Translations under genes and position numbers: made by a program
Assembly: GCA_945888325.1 (NCBI GenBank)
Contig: CAMDAC010000012.1
Coordinates: 1-64,000, forward strand
Reading direction: 5' to 3'
DNA: 64,000 nucleotides
From: Candidatus Sulfopaludibacter sp. SbA3
GTDB taxonomy: Bacteria; Pseudomonadota; Alphaproteobacteria; Caulobacterales; Hyphomonadaceae
Part shown: positions 35,542-43,101 of the stretch, piece after piece
How positions within the stretch are numbered: the stretch's first letter is position 1
How the letters are laid out: each line of letters starts with the position of its first letter
Notes under the pieces: generated by a model
What the model was told of the DNA's origin: nothing
Seen by the model: only the letters and a program-made list of their open reading frames with translations
Database searches by the model: none

Positions 35542-36267
35542 ATGTCGAGCCTTTCCGACGCAGAAGACGACCATGATCCCGATGACGTGGTCAGGGAAAA
35601 AGTTTCGGGCCGAGCGCCCGAGAACGACAACCCGGCCGCGCGGGGCATTGATGCACTCCACGGATCGGCGTCCGACATCCTGCGCCAGATTTCCGAACTC
35701 GCCGACGAAACCGAGATTTCCTTCGGGGCCATCGTCGATGCGCTGGAAGAGCGCGCGTTCGGCATGCTCATCTTCCTGTTTGCGATCCCCGCGCTGATAC
35801 CGTTCCTGGTGGGCATCCATTCGGCCGTCGCGCTGCCGATTGCGCTGCTGTCGCTGCAGATGCTGGCCGGACACCGCCGCCCCTGGCTGCCGAAACGTGT
35901 GCGCACGCAGACGATCAGCATGGCCACGTTCCGCAAGATGACGACTGCCGTGAACCCCTGGCTGCGGCGCGTCGAGAAGCTGACAAAGCCGCGCCTGAAA
36001 TTCCTCGCTGGCCGCGGCGCTGAGCCCGTACTGGCCATCGTCATGCTGGTTTTCGCCGCCATCATCGCCATACCCGGTCCGGGAACGAACGGCGTGCCGG
36101 GCCTTTGCGTCGCCCTGATCGCTCTCGCAATGATCGAGCGGGACGGCGTCCTCGCGATCATCGGCAGCGTCCTTGGCGCGCTCTACGCCGTGCTCCTGTT
36201 TACGCTGGGATACGCGGCGTTCGATTTCGTGATCCACCAGGTCATGCGCCTCTTCCAGGGCGGTTGA
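35542..36267 (+). CDS. ExoD-family membrane protein
   Basis: A 241-residue protein: a polar N-terminal tail of about 45 residues, then the ExoD domain (SDILRQISELADETEISFG), FGMLIFLFAIPALIPFLVG, LLSLQMLAGHRRPWLP and four or so membrane helices ending in IIAIPGPGTNGVPGL. ExoD homologues affect exopolysaccharide production and alkaline tolerance in rhizobia; the biochemical function is unknown. Separate from the sqr unit by a weak hairpin. Confidence 0.88.
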   Translation: MSSLSDAEDDHDPDDVVREKVSGRAPENDNPAARGIDALHGSASDILRQISELADETEISFGAIVDALEERAFGMLIFLFAIPALIPFLVGIHSAVALPIALLSLQMLAGHRRPWLPKRVRTQTISMATFRKMTTAVNPWLRRVEKLTKPRLKFLAGRGAEPVLAIVMLVFAAIIAIPGPGTNGVPGLCVALIALAMIERDGVLAIIGSVLGALYAVLLFTLGYAAFDFVIHQVMRLFQGG

Positions 36268-36395
36268 AATAAACGCACGCCGCTGCGGAGTCTTGATCCC
36301 GCGAGATAATGGCGTCATGCCTGTCAATTGATTGGACCCGGGACCAGCGGAGTAACCGCGGCCCGGCCGTGCTTGCATAAGCAGATCGGGAGGCA

Positions 36396-38162
36396 GTGGT
36401 GCGGATACTGGTGGCAGCGGTCGTTGCGTTTCTCCTGGCGGCGGGCGAAGCCGCGCCTCAGGCAGAACCTGCGCCGGCGCGCCCCAACATCGTCATCCTG
36501 ATCATCGACGACGCCGCTTTCATGGATCTCGGCGCCTATGGCGGCGAAGCACGCACTCCGAACATTGACGCGCTGGCCGCGCGCGGCTCGCTGTTCACCC
36601 GCTACTATTCCTCGCCGCTCTGCTCGCCCTCGCGCGCGATGCTCCTCACCGGCATGGACAACCACCTGACCGGCGTCTCCACCATCCCCGAAGTCCTGCC
36701 AAAGGCGCACGAAGGCCAGCCCGGCTACACCATGCGCCTCGAGCCCGGCGTCGCCACGCTCGCCGAACGCCTGAAGCCCCTCGGCTATCGGACGCTGATG
36801 ACCGGCAAGTGGCACCTCGGCAGCGGCGAGGGCGATCTGCCGAAAGCCCACGGCTTTGACCGGTCCTTCGCGCTGGACGCGTCCGGCGCAGACAACTGGG
36901 AAGACAAGTCCTACATGCCGTACTACGCGGACGCGCCATGGTACGAGGACGACGTGCCGGCCAGCTTGCCGGACGACTTCTATTCCTCCGAATTCATCGT
37001 CGACCAGATGATGACCTACATGGACGAAGGGGACGCCGAAGCGCCGTTCTTCGCCTACCTCGCCTTCATGGCCGTTCATATCCCGGTGCAGGCTCCCCCG
37101 GAATTCACCGCGAACTATGCTGGCGTCTATGATGCCGGCTGGGACGCCACCCGCACCGCCCGCTGGGAGCGCGCGAAGGAACGCGGCTATGTGCCCGCCG
37201 ATGCCGCCCTCGCGCCGATGCCGGCTAACTTCCGCCCCTGGAACTCCCTTCCGGCGGAAGAGCAGAAACTTTACGCCGCCCGCATGCAGGTCAACGCCGG
37301 CATGCTCGAAGCGATGGATCACCATATCGGCCGCCTCGTTGAACACCTGAAATCCACAGGCCAATATGACAACACGGTCTTCGTGGTCACCTCTGACAAC
37401 GGCCCGGAACCGTCACGCGGCGACACGGACCCGCGCCTCAAGTTCTGGATGGACATGAACGGCTACCACCTGGACCTCGAAGGCATGGGCGAGAAGGGCA
37501 GCTGGGCTTTCATCGGCCCCGAATGGGCCATGGCCGCCGCTTCGCCGCATGACAAGTTCAAGTTCCTCGGCTCCGAAGGCGGCATCCGTGTGCCCTTCAT
37601 CATGTCCGGCGCAGGTCTAGGTGAGGGCAGCCGCGTCGATGCGCGGGCCTTTGTCGCCGATGTGGCCCCAACCCTGCTCGCGCTTGCGGGCGGTGGGCCG
37701 GAGCCGGACGGCGCCAAACCCATGACCGGCCGAAGCCTCTTGCCACTGCTGCGCGGCGAGACAAGCGCTGTCTACGGCCCGGACGATGCCATCGTCATTG
37801 AGGTCTCGGGAAACGCCGCAGTGATCAAAGGCGACTACAAGCTGACCCGCAACCAGCTCCCGCATGGCGATGCTCGCTGGCGCCTCTATGATCTCTCCAA
37901 AGATCCGGGCGAAACGACAGACCTCAGTGCGTCGTTCCCTGAAATCTACGATGATCTGTCCACGGAATATGCGGCCTACAGCAAGCGCGTTGGTGTTCTG
38001 GAAGTGCCGGAGGGCTACAATTCCCTCGATGAGGTCACCCGCCACTCGCTCGTCCGGCAGCAGGAACGCTACCGGCCTTACCTGATCGGCGGCGGCATTG
38101 CATTGTTTGCCCTCATTGCGGGCGGCGTGCTCCTCTGGCGCCGCCGCAAGCAAAAGGCTTGA
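36396..38162 (+). CDS. Type I (formylglycine) sulfatase with a C-terminal membrane anchor
   Basis: A 588-residue arylsulfatase-like enzyme. After a signal peptide (residues 1-21) it has NIVILIIDDAAFMDLGAYGG (metal-binding Asp pair), the maturation motif C76-S-P-S-R followed by AMLLTGM, TGKWHLG, VVTSDNGPEPSRGDTD and a C-terminal helix GIALFALIAGGVLLW with a basic RRRKQK tail that would tether it to the inner membrane. It hydrolyses a sulfate ester in the periplasm; the substrate is unknown. It lies just upstream of the TetR-type palindrome and before a gene cluster with a second sulfatase and an FGE, so they probably share a pathway, although it has its own promoter region. Confidence 0.9.
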   Translation: MVRILVAAVVAFLLAAGEAAPQAEPAPARPNIVILIIDDAAFMDLGAYGGEARTPNIDALAARGSLFTRYYSSPLCSPSRAMLLTGMDNHLTGVSTIPEVLPKAHEGQPGYTMRLEPGVATLAERLKPLGYRTLMTGKWHLGSGEGDLPKAHGFDRSFALDASGADNWEDKSYMPYYADAPWYEDDVPASLPDDFYSSEFIVDQMMTYMDEGDAEAPFFAYLAFMAVHIPVQAPPEFTANYAGVYDAGWDATRTARWERAKERGYVPADAALAPMPANFRPWNSLPAEEQKLYAARMQVNAGMLEAMDHHIGRLVEHLKSTGQYDNTVFVVTSDNGPEPSRGDTDPRLKFWMDMNGYHLDLEGMGEKGSWAFIGPEWAMAAASPHDKFKFLGSEGGIRVPFIMSGAGLGEGSRVDARAFVADVAPTLLALAGGGPEPDGAKPMTGRSLLPLLRGETSAVYGPDDAIVIEVSGNAAVIKGDYKLTRNQLPHGDARWRLYDLSKDPGETTDLSASFPEIYDDLSTEYAAYSKRVGVLEVPEGYNSLDEVTRHSLVRQQERYRPYLIGGGIALFALIAGGVLLWRRRKQKA

Positions 38163-38175
38163 GCAATCTTCATGA

Positions 38176-38198
38176 TTATGGCACTTAGAGTGCCATAA
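38176..38198. promoter_or_regulatory. TetR-type operator, left copy
   Basis: TTATGGCACT (38176-38185) and AGTGCCATAA (38189-38198) form a perfect 10-bp inverted repeat with a 3-nt spacer. The core TGGCAC-N5-GTGCCA recurs at 45801-45817 before the facing operon. It lies about 100 nt upstream of the gene at 38297. It is not followed by Ts, which argues against a terminator for the preceding sulfatase. Confidence 0.75.
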
Positions 38199-38296
38199 TA
38201 ACCGTTTCACACGAAAGGCTCGGTGAGCCGTATGGTCCACATTGCCTTCTTGCTCGCACATGGCGCACTCAGGCGCTTGGAAGGGGGCGTCCCCTC

Positions 38297-39571
38297 ATGT
38301 CCCTGAAAACCTTGCTGGTTTCGCGGATTGCCGCGATCTTCACCGGCGAAAAGAGACTGATACGGAACCGAGCCATGCAGGAATCCCGTCGCCTCGCGGC
38401 TTCAGCGCCTCACACGGTCGAATACTTCCACGAAGCGGCGGATCCCTATTCACACCTCGCCGCGCAGGCGCTGGCAAGCCTTTTGGCGCGCTACGACATC
38501 GCGCTGCAAGTTCACCTCGTCGGCCCGCCGGCCGACTGGGCCGCGCCGGAGCGCGAGCGTCTGGAAGCTTACGCCCGGCTGGATGCCCAGCGCCTCGCCC
38601 GCAAGGCGGAACTTGGGTTTGCGGATCCGGGCGCGCAGCCCGGTGCAGCCCAGATCCAGCGCGCCAATGCCCGGCTCGCGGCCGCGATCAAGTCAGGCAG
38701 TTTCCCGACCGAAGCGCCCGCGATCGGCGAAGCGCTCTGGAACGCCACCCTCGAAGGCGAAGCCCAATCAGTAAACCTTGCCGCGGGCAATGCGCGGCGC
38801 GAAGACCTCGGCCATTATCTCGGCGGCACGTTCCACTATGGCGGCGAATGGTACTGGGGCATCGACCGGCTGCACTATCTTGAGGCCCGTCTGATCGAAC
38901 TCGGAGCCCGCAAGCCGGATACCGGCACTGCCTTGGTGTTTCCGCCGCCTGTCTCTCCCTCGGGTGGCGCGCGTTCGTCCGCGCCGCTGGAACTGCATTA
39001 TTATCTCTCCTTCAGGAGTCCGTACACGTACATTGTGGCGGCCCGGGCCAAGGCGCTCGCGGATGCTTACGGGGCTGAGCTAAAGCTGCGCTATGTGCTG
39101 CCTATGGTAATGCGCGGCCTGCCGGTGCCCCGCATGAAAAGCCGGTACATCACGTTCGATACCGCCCGCGAAGCGCGCCGCCACGGTGTCCCGTTTGGCA
39201 AGATCGCAGACCCGGTCGGCAAGCCCGTGGAGCGCGGCTATTCGATCCTGTCCTGGGCGCAGGCGCAGGGCAGGGGCTATGAATTCTGTCACGCCTTCCT
39301 CACCGGCGTCTGGTCGCAGGGCATTGATGCCGGCAGCGATTCCGGCCTGCGCCAGATCGTCGAGGCAGCTGGCCTCGACTGGAACACCGCCCGCCAGCAG
39401 CTGGACACCGACACCTGGCGCGCCGAAGCCGAAGCCAACCGCGCCGAAATGATGGCCCTCGGAGTCTGGGGCGTGCCCAGCTTCCGGGTGGGCGATGTAA
39501 TCACCTGGGGGCAGGACCGCCTCTGGGTCATCGAGGAAGAATTGAAACGTCAAGCCGGACAATCCGTCTAA
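38297..39571 (+). CDS. Tandem DsbA-fold protein (HCCA isomerase/GST-kappa-like)
   Basis: A 424-residue protein with two DsbA-like thioredoxin-fold domains in tandem. Domain 1 starts at HTVEYFHEAADPYSHLAAQ (about residue 40), domain 2 at LELHYYLSFRSPYTYIVAAR (about residue 233) and ends with LGVWGVPSFRVGDVITWGQDR. Neither domain has a Cys-x2-Cys active site; the SxRSPYTY start matches 2-hydroxychromene-2-carboxylate isomerase/GST-kappa proteins, which use glutathione. There is no signal peptide, but a basic N-terminus of about 30 residues precedes domain 1. It is first in the operon behind the left TetR-type palindrome. Role unknown; glutathione-dependent isomerisation or conjugation is plausible. 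Confidence 0.75.
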   Translation: MSLKTLLVSRIAAIFTGEKRLIRNRAMQESRRLAASAPHTVEYFHEAADPYSHLAAQALASLLARYDIALQVHLVGPPADWAAPERERLEAYARLDAQRLARKAELGFADPGAQPGAAQIQRANARLAAAIKSGSFPTEAPAIGEALWNATLEGEAQSVNLAAGNARREDLGHYLGGTFHYGGEWYWGIDRLHYLEARLIELGARKPDTGTALVFPPPVSPSGGARSSAPLELHYYLSFRSPYTYIVAARAKALADAYGAELKLRYVLPMVMRGLPVPRMKSRYITFDTAREARRHGVPFGKIADPVGKPVERGYSILSWAQAQGRGYEFCHAFLTGVWSQGIDAGSDSGLRQIVEAAGLDWNTARQQLDTDTWRAEAEANRAEMMALGVWGVPSFRVGDVITWGQDRLWVIEEELKRQAGQSV

Positions 39572-39583
39572 GGAGGAATATAC

Positions 39584-40042
39584 ATGCAGGTATTGAACGA
39601 AGTTTTCCCGACCGACCCCGCTCGCTTCTCGGCGATGATGGAGAAAGGGCCCGACGGCCCCATCTTCATGGTCAACCTTCTGAAATTCAAGGACAAGGCC
39701 GCGTATGACGACGGCCGCCCCTGTGATCTTTCCGGCCGCGACGCCTACATGATCTACGGCCGCGCCGTTACCGAACTCCTGCCGAAATTCGGCGGGCGCG
39801 GGATCTTCGCCGGCGATGTGACCTTCCTTGCGCTCGGCCAGGTCGAGGAGCTTTGGGACGAAGTCGCCATCGCGATGTATCCCGACCGCGCCTCGATGGT
39901 GCGCATGTCCCTCTCCGAGGAGTGGCGCGAAATCGCGGTGCACCGCTCCGCCGGCCTCAAGGGCCAGTTGAACATCGAAACCGTGCTGCCGCAGACGGGT
40001 GTTGCGTCACCCTTCCTCGACATGATCAAGGCGCTGGGCTGA
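39584..40042 (+). CDS. DUF1330-like protein
   Basis: A 152-residue cytoplasmic protein with the ferredoxin-like DUF1330 pattern: GPIFMVNLLKFKDKAAY, AYMIYGRAV, FAGDVTFLALGQVEELWDEV and MYPDRASMVRMSLSEEWRE. The family is of unknown function and is often found beside oxidative catabolic genes. It begins 12 nt after the tandem DsbA-like gene with a strong AAGGAGGA ribosome site. Confidence 0.82.
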   Translation: MQVLNEVFPTDPARFSAMMEKGPDGPIFMVNLLKFKDKAAYDDGRPCDLSGRDAYMIYGRAVTELLPKFGGRGIFAGDVTFLALGQVEELWDEVAIAMYPDRASMVRMSLSEEWREIAVHRSAGLKGQLNIETVLPQTGVASPFLDMIKALG

Positions 40043-40046
40043 GACC

Positions 40047-41132
40047 ATGGGACCCGTTCGCTGGACTCTCCTCATCGCAGGCGCCGCTGCCGTGCTCTTC
40101 TTCGCGGGCGCCCAGGTCTTCCGTGTGCAGATCTCGGAATTCCTGTTCGAACGCGCGGTAAAGCAGAACATCGGCCGTAACTCTGCCGCGGGTCTGGATG
40201 ATGGTCTCCACGTCTACGTTTGCGGCGCGGGCTCCCCGTTCCCCGACCCCCAGCGCGGCGGCCCCTGTCTTGCCCTCATCGCTGGCGACCAGCACATCAT
40301 CATCGACGCAGGCTCCGGCGGTATCCGGACCTTGACCCGAATGGGCTATCCCGTCTCCGAGATCGACGCGGTCTTCCTCACCCATCTGCACTCGGATCAT
40401 ATGGACGGTCTCGGTGAACTCCTCATGCAGGCCTGGGTCAATGGCGGCCGGGATGTGCCGATGCCGGTTCACGGGCCCACCGGCGTGGAAGAAGTCGTGA
40501 ACGGTTTCAACGCCGCTTACCGCATCGACAGTACCTATCGCACCGGCCATCACGGCCCCGAAATCGCCAACCCCGAAGGCCGCGGCGGCGCGCCCATCCC
40601 GATCACCATGCCCGCGGGCCCCGGCGGCCAGTCCGTCGTCTACGACGCGGGCGGCCTGACGATCACTGCCTTCAAGGTCAGCCATGCCCCGGTCGAGCCG
40701 GCCTATGGTTACCGCGCTGACTACAAGGGCCGTTCGGTCTCGATCAGCGGCGATTCGATTTACGATGCGAACCTCGTCGCCGTCTCCACCGGCACGGACC
40801 TCCTGTTCCATGATGCGCTGAACCCCGACATGGTTCTCCGCTTGCGCGAAGCGATGGCCGAAGCGGGCAGGGACGATCTTGCCAAGGTGCTGAACGACAT
40901 CCTCGATTATCATGCGACGCCCGCAGACGCCGCCCGAGCGGCCCAGGATGCCGGCGCCGCGCGCCTCGTCCTTTACCATACCGTCCCTCCGCTGCCGTCA
41001 CGTGCGCTAAACGCCTTGTTCATGAAGGACGGTCAGGCTCTATTTGACGGCCCGATGGAGGTCGCCGAAGATGGCCTCATCTACTCCCTGCCTGCGGCTA
41101 CCGGGTCGATTGAAGTCAAGAAAGCGTTCTGA
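40047..41132 (+). CDS. Membrane-anchored metallo-beta-lactamase-fold hydrolase
   Basis: A 361-residue MBL-fold protein. Residues 5-24 form an N-terminal membrane helix without an obvious cleavage site. The metal site THLHSDHMD (His113, His115, Asp117, His118) follows IIIDAGSGG; SHAPVEPAYGYRADYKGRSV and ISGDS provide further ligands, and LYHTVPPLPS lies near the C-terminus. The layout is RNase Z/arylsulfatase-like, with an insertion between the metal motifs. A sulfatase or lactonase activity is possible; an RNase role is unlikely for an anchored protein. It starts 4 nt after the DUF1330 gene. Confidence 0.82.
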   Translation: MGPVRWTLLIAGAAAVLFFAGAQVFRVQISEFLFERAVKQNIGRNSAAGLDDGLHVYVCGAGSPFPDPQRGGPCLALIAGDQHIIIDAGSGGIRTLTRMGYPVSEIDAVFLTHLHSDHMDGLGELLMQAWVNGGRDVPMPVHGPTGVEEVVNGFNAAYRIDSTYRTGHHGPEIANPEGRGGAPIPITMPAGPGGQSVVYDAGGLTITAFKVSHAPVEPAYGYRADYKGRSVSISGDSIYDANLVAVSTGTDLLFHDALNPDMVLRLREAMAEAGRDDLAKVLNDILDYHATPADAARAAQDAGAARLVLYHTVPPLPSRALNALFMKDGQALFDGPMEVAEDGLIYSLPAATGSIEVKKAF

Positions 41133-41744
41133 ATGACCGACCTGAAAATTGTTCCGCTCGATGCTGCAGCCAAGTCCGACATCTCCGACGGACGGCGCCA
41201 GCGCAGCGAGCGTAGCCGTGCGCAGATCATTGAGGCGATGTTCAGCCTCATCCGCGAAGGCGAGATGAGCCCCAGCGCCGCCCGCGTTGCCGAACGCGCC
41301 GAAGTCGGCCTTCGGACGGTCTTCCGCCACTTCGAGGACATGGACAGCCTCTATGTCGAGATGGCCGAGCGCATCTCATCGGAAGTGATGCCGAAAATTC
41401 TCGCGCCGTTCGAGGCGCGCGACTGGCGCGAACGTTTCTTCGAACACATCGCCCGCCGTATCGAGATCTACGAACACATCCTGCCTGTGCGGGTCTCGGC
41501 CAACCTTCGCCGCTTCCAGTCCCGCTTCCTCATGGAGGAATACCGCCGCAGCCTCCTGATCGAGCGTTCGACCCTCACGGCGCTCCTGCCGGAGGAGATC
41601 AACAACGATCCCATCCTGTTCGCCGCCATCGAAACCTCTGCCAGCTTCCAGACATGGCGCCGCTTGCGCCAGGATTCGGACCTCGCACCGTACGAAGCCG
41701 GCGCTGTCTTCCGGCTGATGCTGGAACGCCTCCTCGGCGCATGA
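41133..41744 (+). CDS. TetR-family transcriptional regulator
   Basis: A 203-residue regulator. The N-terminal helix-turn-helix (about residues 28-75) has RSRAQIIEAMFSLIREGEMS and ERAEVGLRTVFRHFEDMDSL, followed by an all-helical ligand domain. It starts immediately after the MBL gene's stop and overlaps the FGE gene by 4 bp, so it is cotranscribed with the operon it probably controls. The two TGGCAC-N5-GTGCCA palindromes that begin this operon and the facing one are the natural candidates for its operator (inference). Confidence 0.88.
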   Translation: MTDLKIVPLDAAAKSDISDGRRQRSERSRAQIIEAMFSLIREGEMSPSAARVAERAEVGLRTVFRHFEDMDSLYVEMAERISSEVMPKILAPFEARDWRERFFEHIARRIEIYEHILPVRVSANLRRFQSRFLMEEYRRSLLIERSTLTALLPEEINNDPILFAAIETSASFQTWRRLRQDSDLAPYEAGAVFRLMLERLLGA

Positions 41745-42673
41745 GGCGCGCGGGCGCGCTGCTCGCAGCGGCAATCCTTGCCGCATGCGGTGCCGCAGCG
41801 CCACCGGATGCTCCGCAGGCTGATGGATCGCTGCAGACTTGCGGTCTGGACGCGGGTGCCATCGGCCAATTCGTCAACGTCCCCGCCGGCCAGTACCGCA
41901 AGGGCGCCTATGCCGTCTATCCCGAAGAAGCGCCCGAGATGATCCTGCATTTCGCAGGCTTCGAGATGCTCGCCCATGAAGTCACCAATGCCGAGTTTGC
42001 CCGCTTCACTGAGGCCACCGGATATCTGACGACGGCCGAGCGCAGCGCGGCCGCCGGTGGCCCAGGTGCAGGTTCCGCCGTGTTCCGTATGCCAGCCGAA
42101 CGCGCGGCGCCCACCGACACCTGGCAACTCGTCCCCGGCGCCACCTGGCGCGAACCCGAAGGTCCGGGGACGGATATTTCGGCGCGGGCGAACCATCCGG
42201 TCGTGCACGTCTCGCTTGCTGACGCCGAAGCCTACGCCGCCTGGGCCGGCGCCCGGCTGCCGACCGAAGAGGAATGGGAATACGCCGCCGCCATAGGCCT
42301 ACCAGATCCCGCCGACCCCCAGTCAGGCGCCTACGACGCCTCAGGCAAACCTGTCGCCAATACGTGGCAAGGCATTTTCCCGGTTGCGGATCAGGCGTCG
42401 GACGGAGTCGCCGGCCGCGCTGCGGCTGGCTGTTTCGCCCCGAGCGCCATCGGCCTCTACGACATGATCGGCAATGTTTGGGAATGGACCGCCACGCCCT
42501 ACCAGACAGGCGAGAACACCATCAAGGGCGGCTCCTATCTATGTGCGGACAATTTCTGCCGCCGCTACCGGCCAGCCGCCCGCCAGCCCCAGGAGGCGGA
42601 CTTCTCCTCAAGCCATATCGGCTTCCGAATCGTGAGAGACACAGGCCAAGCCGGATCAAGCGCGCCGGAGTGA
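41741..42673 (+). CDS. Formylglycine-generating enzyme (sulfatase maturase), lipoprotein
   Basis: A 310-residue FGE/SUMF1-domain protein that converts the active-site cysteine of type I sulfatases to formylglycine. The C-terminal motif GGSYLC268-A-D-N-F-C273-RRYRPAAR keeps both copper-binding cysteines with the canonical spacing. Other landmarks are EVTNAEFARFTEATGYLTTAE, HPVVHVSLADAEAYAAWAG, RLPTEEEWEYAA and YDMIGNVWEWT. The N-terminus is a lipoprotein signal with lipobox LAAC16, implying that it acts outside the cytoplasm. The ATG at 41741 overlaps the tetR stop. Two CxPSR-type sulfatases are encoded within 6 kb, making them the obvious clients. Confidence 0.9.
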   Translation: MRRAGALLAAAILAACGAAAPPDAPQADGSLQTCGLDAGAIGQFVNVPAGQYRKGAYAVYPEEAPEMILHFAGFEMLAHEVTNAEFARFTEATGYLTTAERSAAAGGPGAGSAVFRMPAERAAPTDTWQLVPGATWREPEGPGTDISARANHPVVHVSLADAEAYAAWAGARLPTEEEWEYAAAIGLPDPADPQSGAYDASGKPVANTWQGIFPVADQASDGVAGRAAAGCFAPSAIGLYDMIGNVWEWTATPYQTGENTIKGGSYLCADNFCRRYRPAARQPQEADFSSSHIGFRIVRDTGQAGSSAPE

Positions 42674-43090
42674 CATTGCCAGTAGCACCAGCAGAACAGG
42701 CACGCTGCCCAATGTCACCCAGACTTCCGGGGGATGATGGCCGCCTGCCAGATGGCCGCCCTTCGGCCCCCACATGTTCCAGGTGTGCAAGGCGCGTTCA
42801 AGGGCCAGCAGGCCCAGCGCGAGGGGCACGAGCGAGCGGTATCGCAAGGACACCGCGAGCAACATCAGTCCCCAGACGAATTGTGTTGTCCCGGCCCAGG
42901 CAAACAGGCTGACGATGGTGCGCTTGTCGCCCGAGAGGTCAAGCCCGGCAATTACGCCGGCGCCGCCGTCGGGCAGCCCTATGTGCAGCAATGCCGGAAT
43001 GATCGTTGCCGCCGCAATGACGGTCAGCGCCCAGGCAGCTGCCTTCATGCCCCGATAGGAGTCGTTGGTGGAGGCGGGAAACAAGGACAT
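42656..43090 (-). CDS. Four-helix membrane protein of unknown function
   Basis: A protein of about 144 residues with four hydrophobic helices (WALTVIAAATIIPALLHI, a segment ending FVWGLMLLAVSL, LVPLALGLLALE, WVTLGSVPVLLVLLAM) and a HxW-containing loop, HTWNMWGPKGGHLAGGHH. I prefer the ATG at 43090; a GTG at 43114 would overlap the preceding sulfatase. It is the last gene of the minus-strand operon and overlaps the end of the convergent FGE gene by 18 bp. No family recognised. Confidence 0.7.
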   Translation of the reverse strand: MSLFPASTNDSYRGMKAAAWALTVIAAATIIPALLHIGLPDGGAGVIAGLDLSGDKRTIVSLFAWAGTTQFVWGLMLLAVSLRYRSLVPLALGLLALERALHTWNMWGPKGGHLAGGHHPPEVWVTLGSVPVLLVLLAMSLRRA

Positions 43091-43101
43091 GCCGGGCGCC
43101 G

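Noticed and set aside
38176-38198. Terminator of the upstream sulfatase
   Set aside because: The palindrome is close to the stop, but no T-run follows and the same core recurs before the facing operon, so an operator is the better reading.
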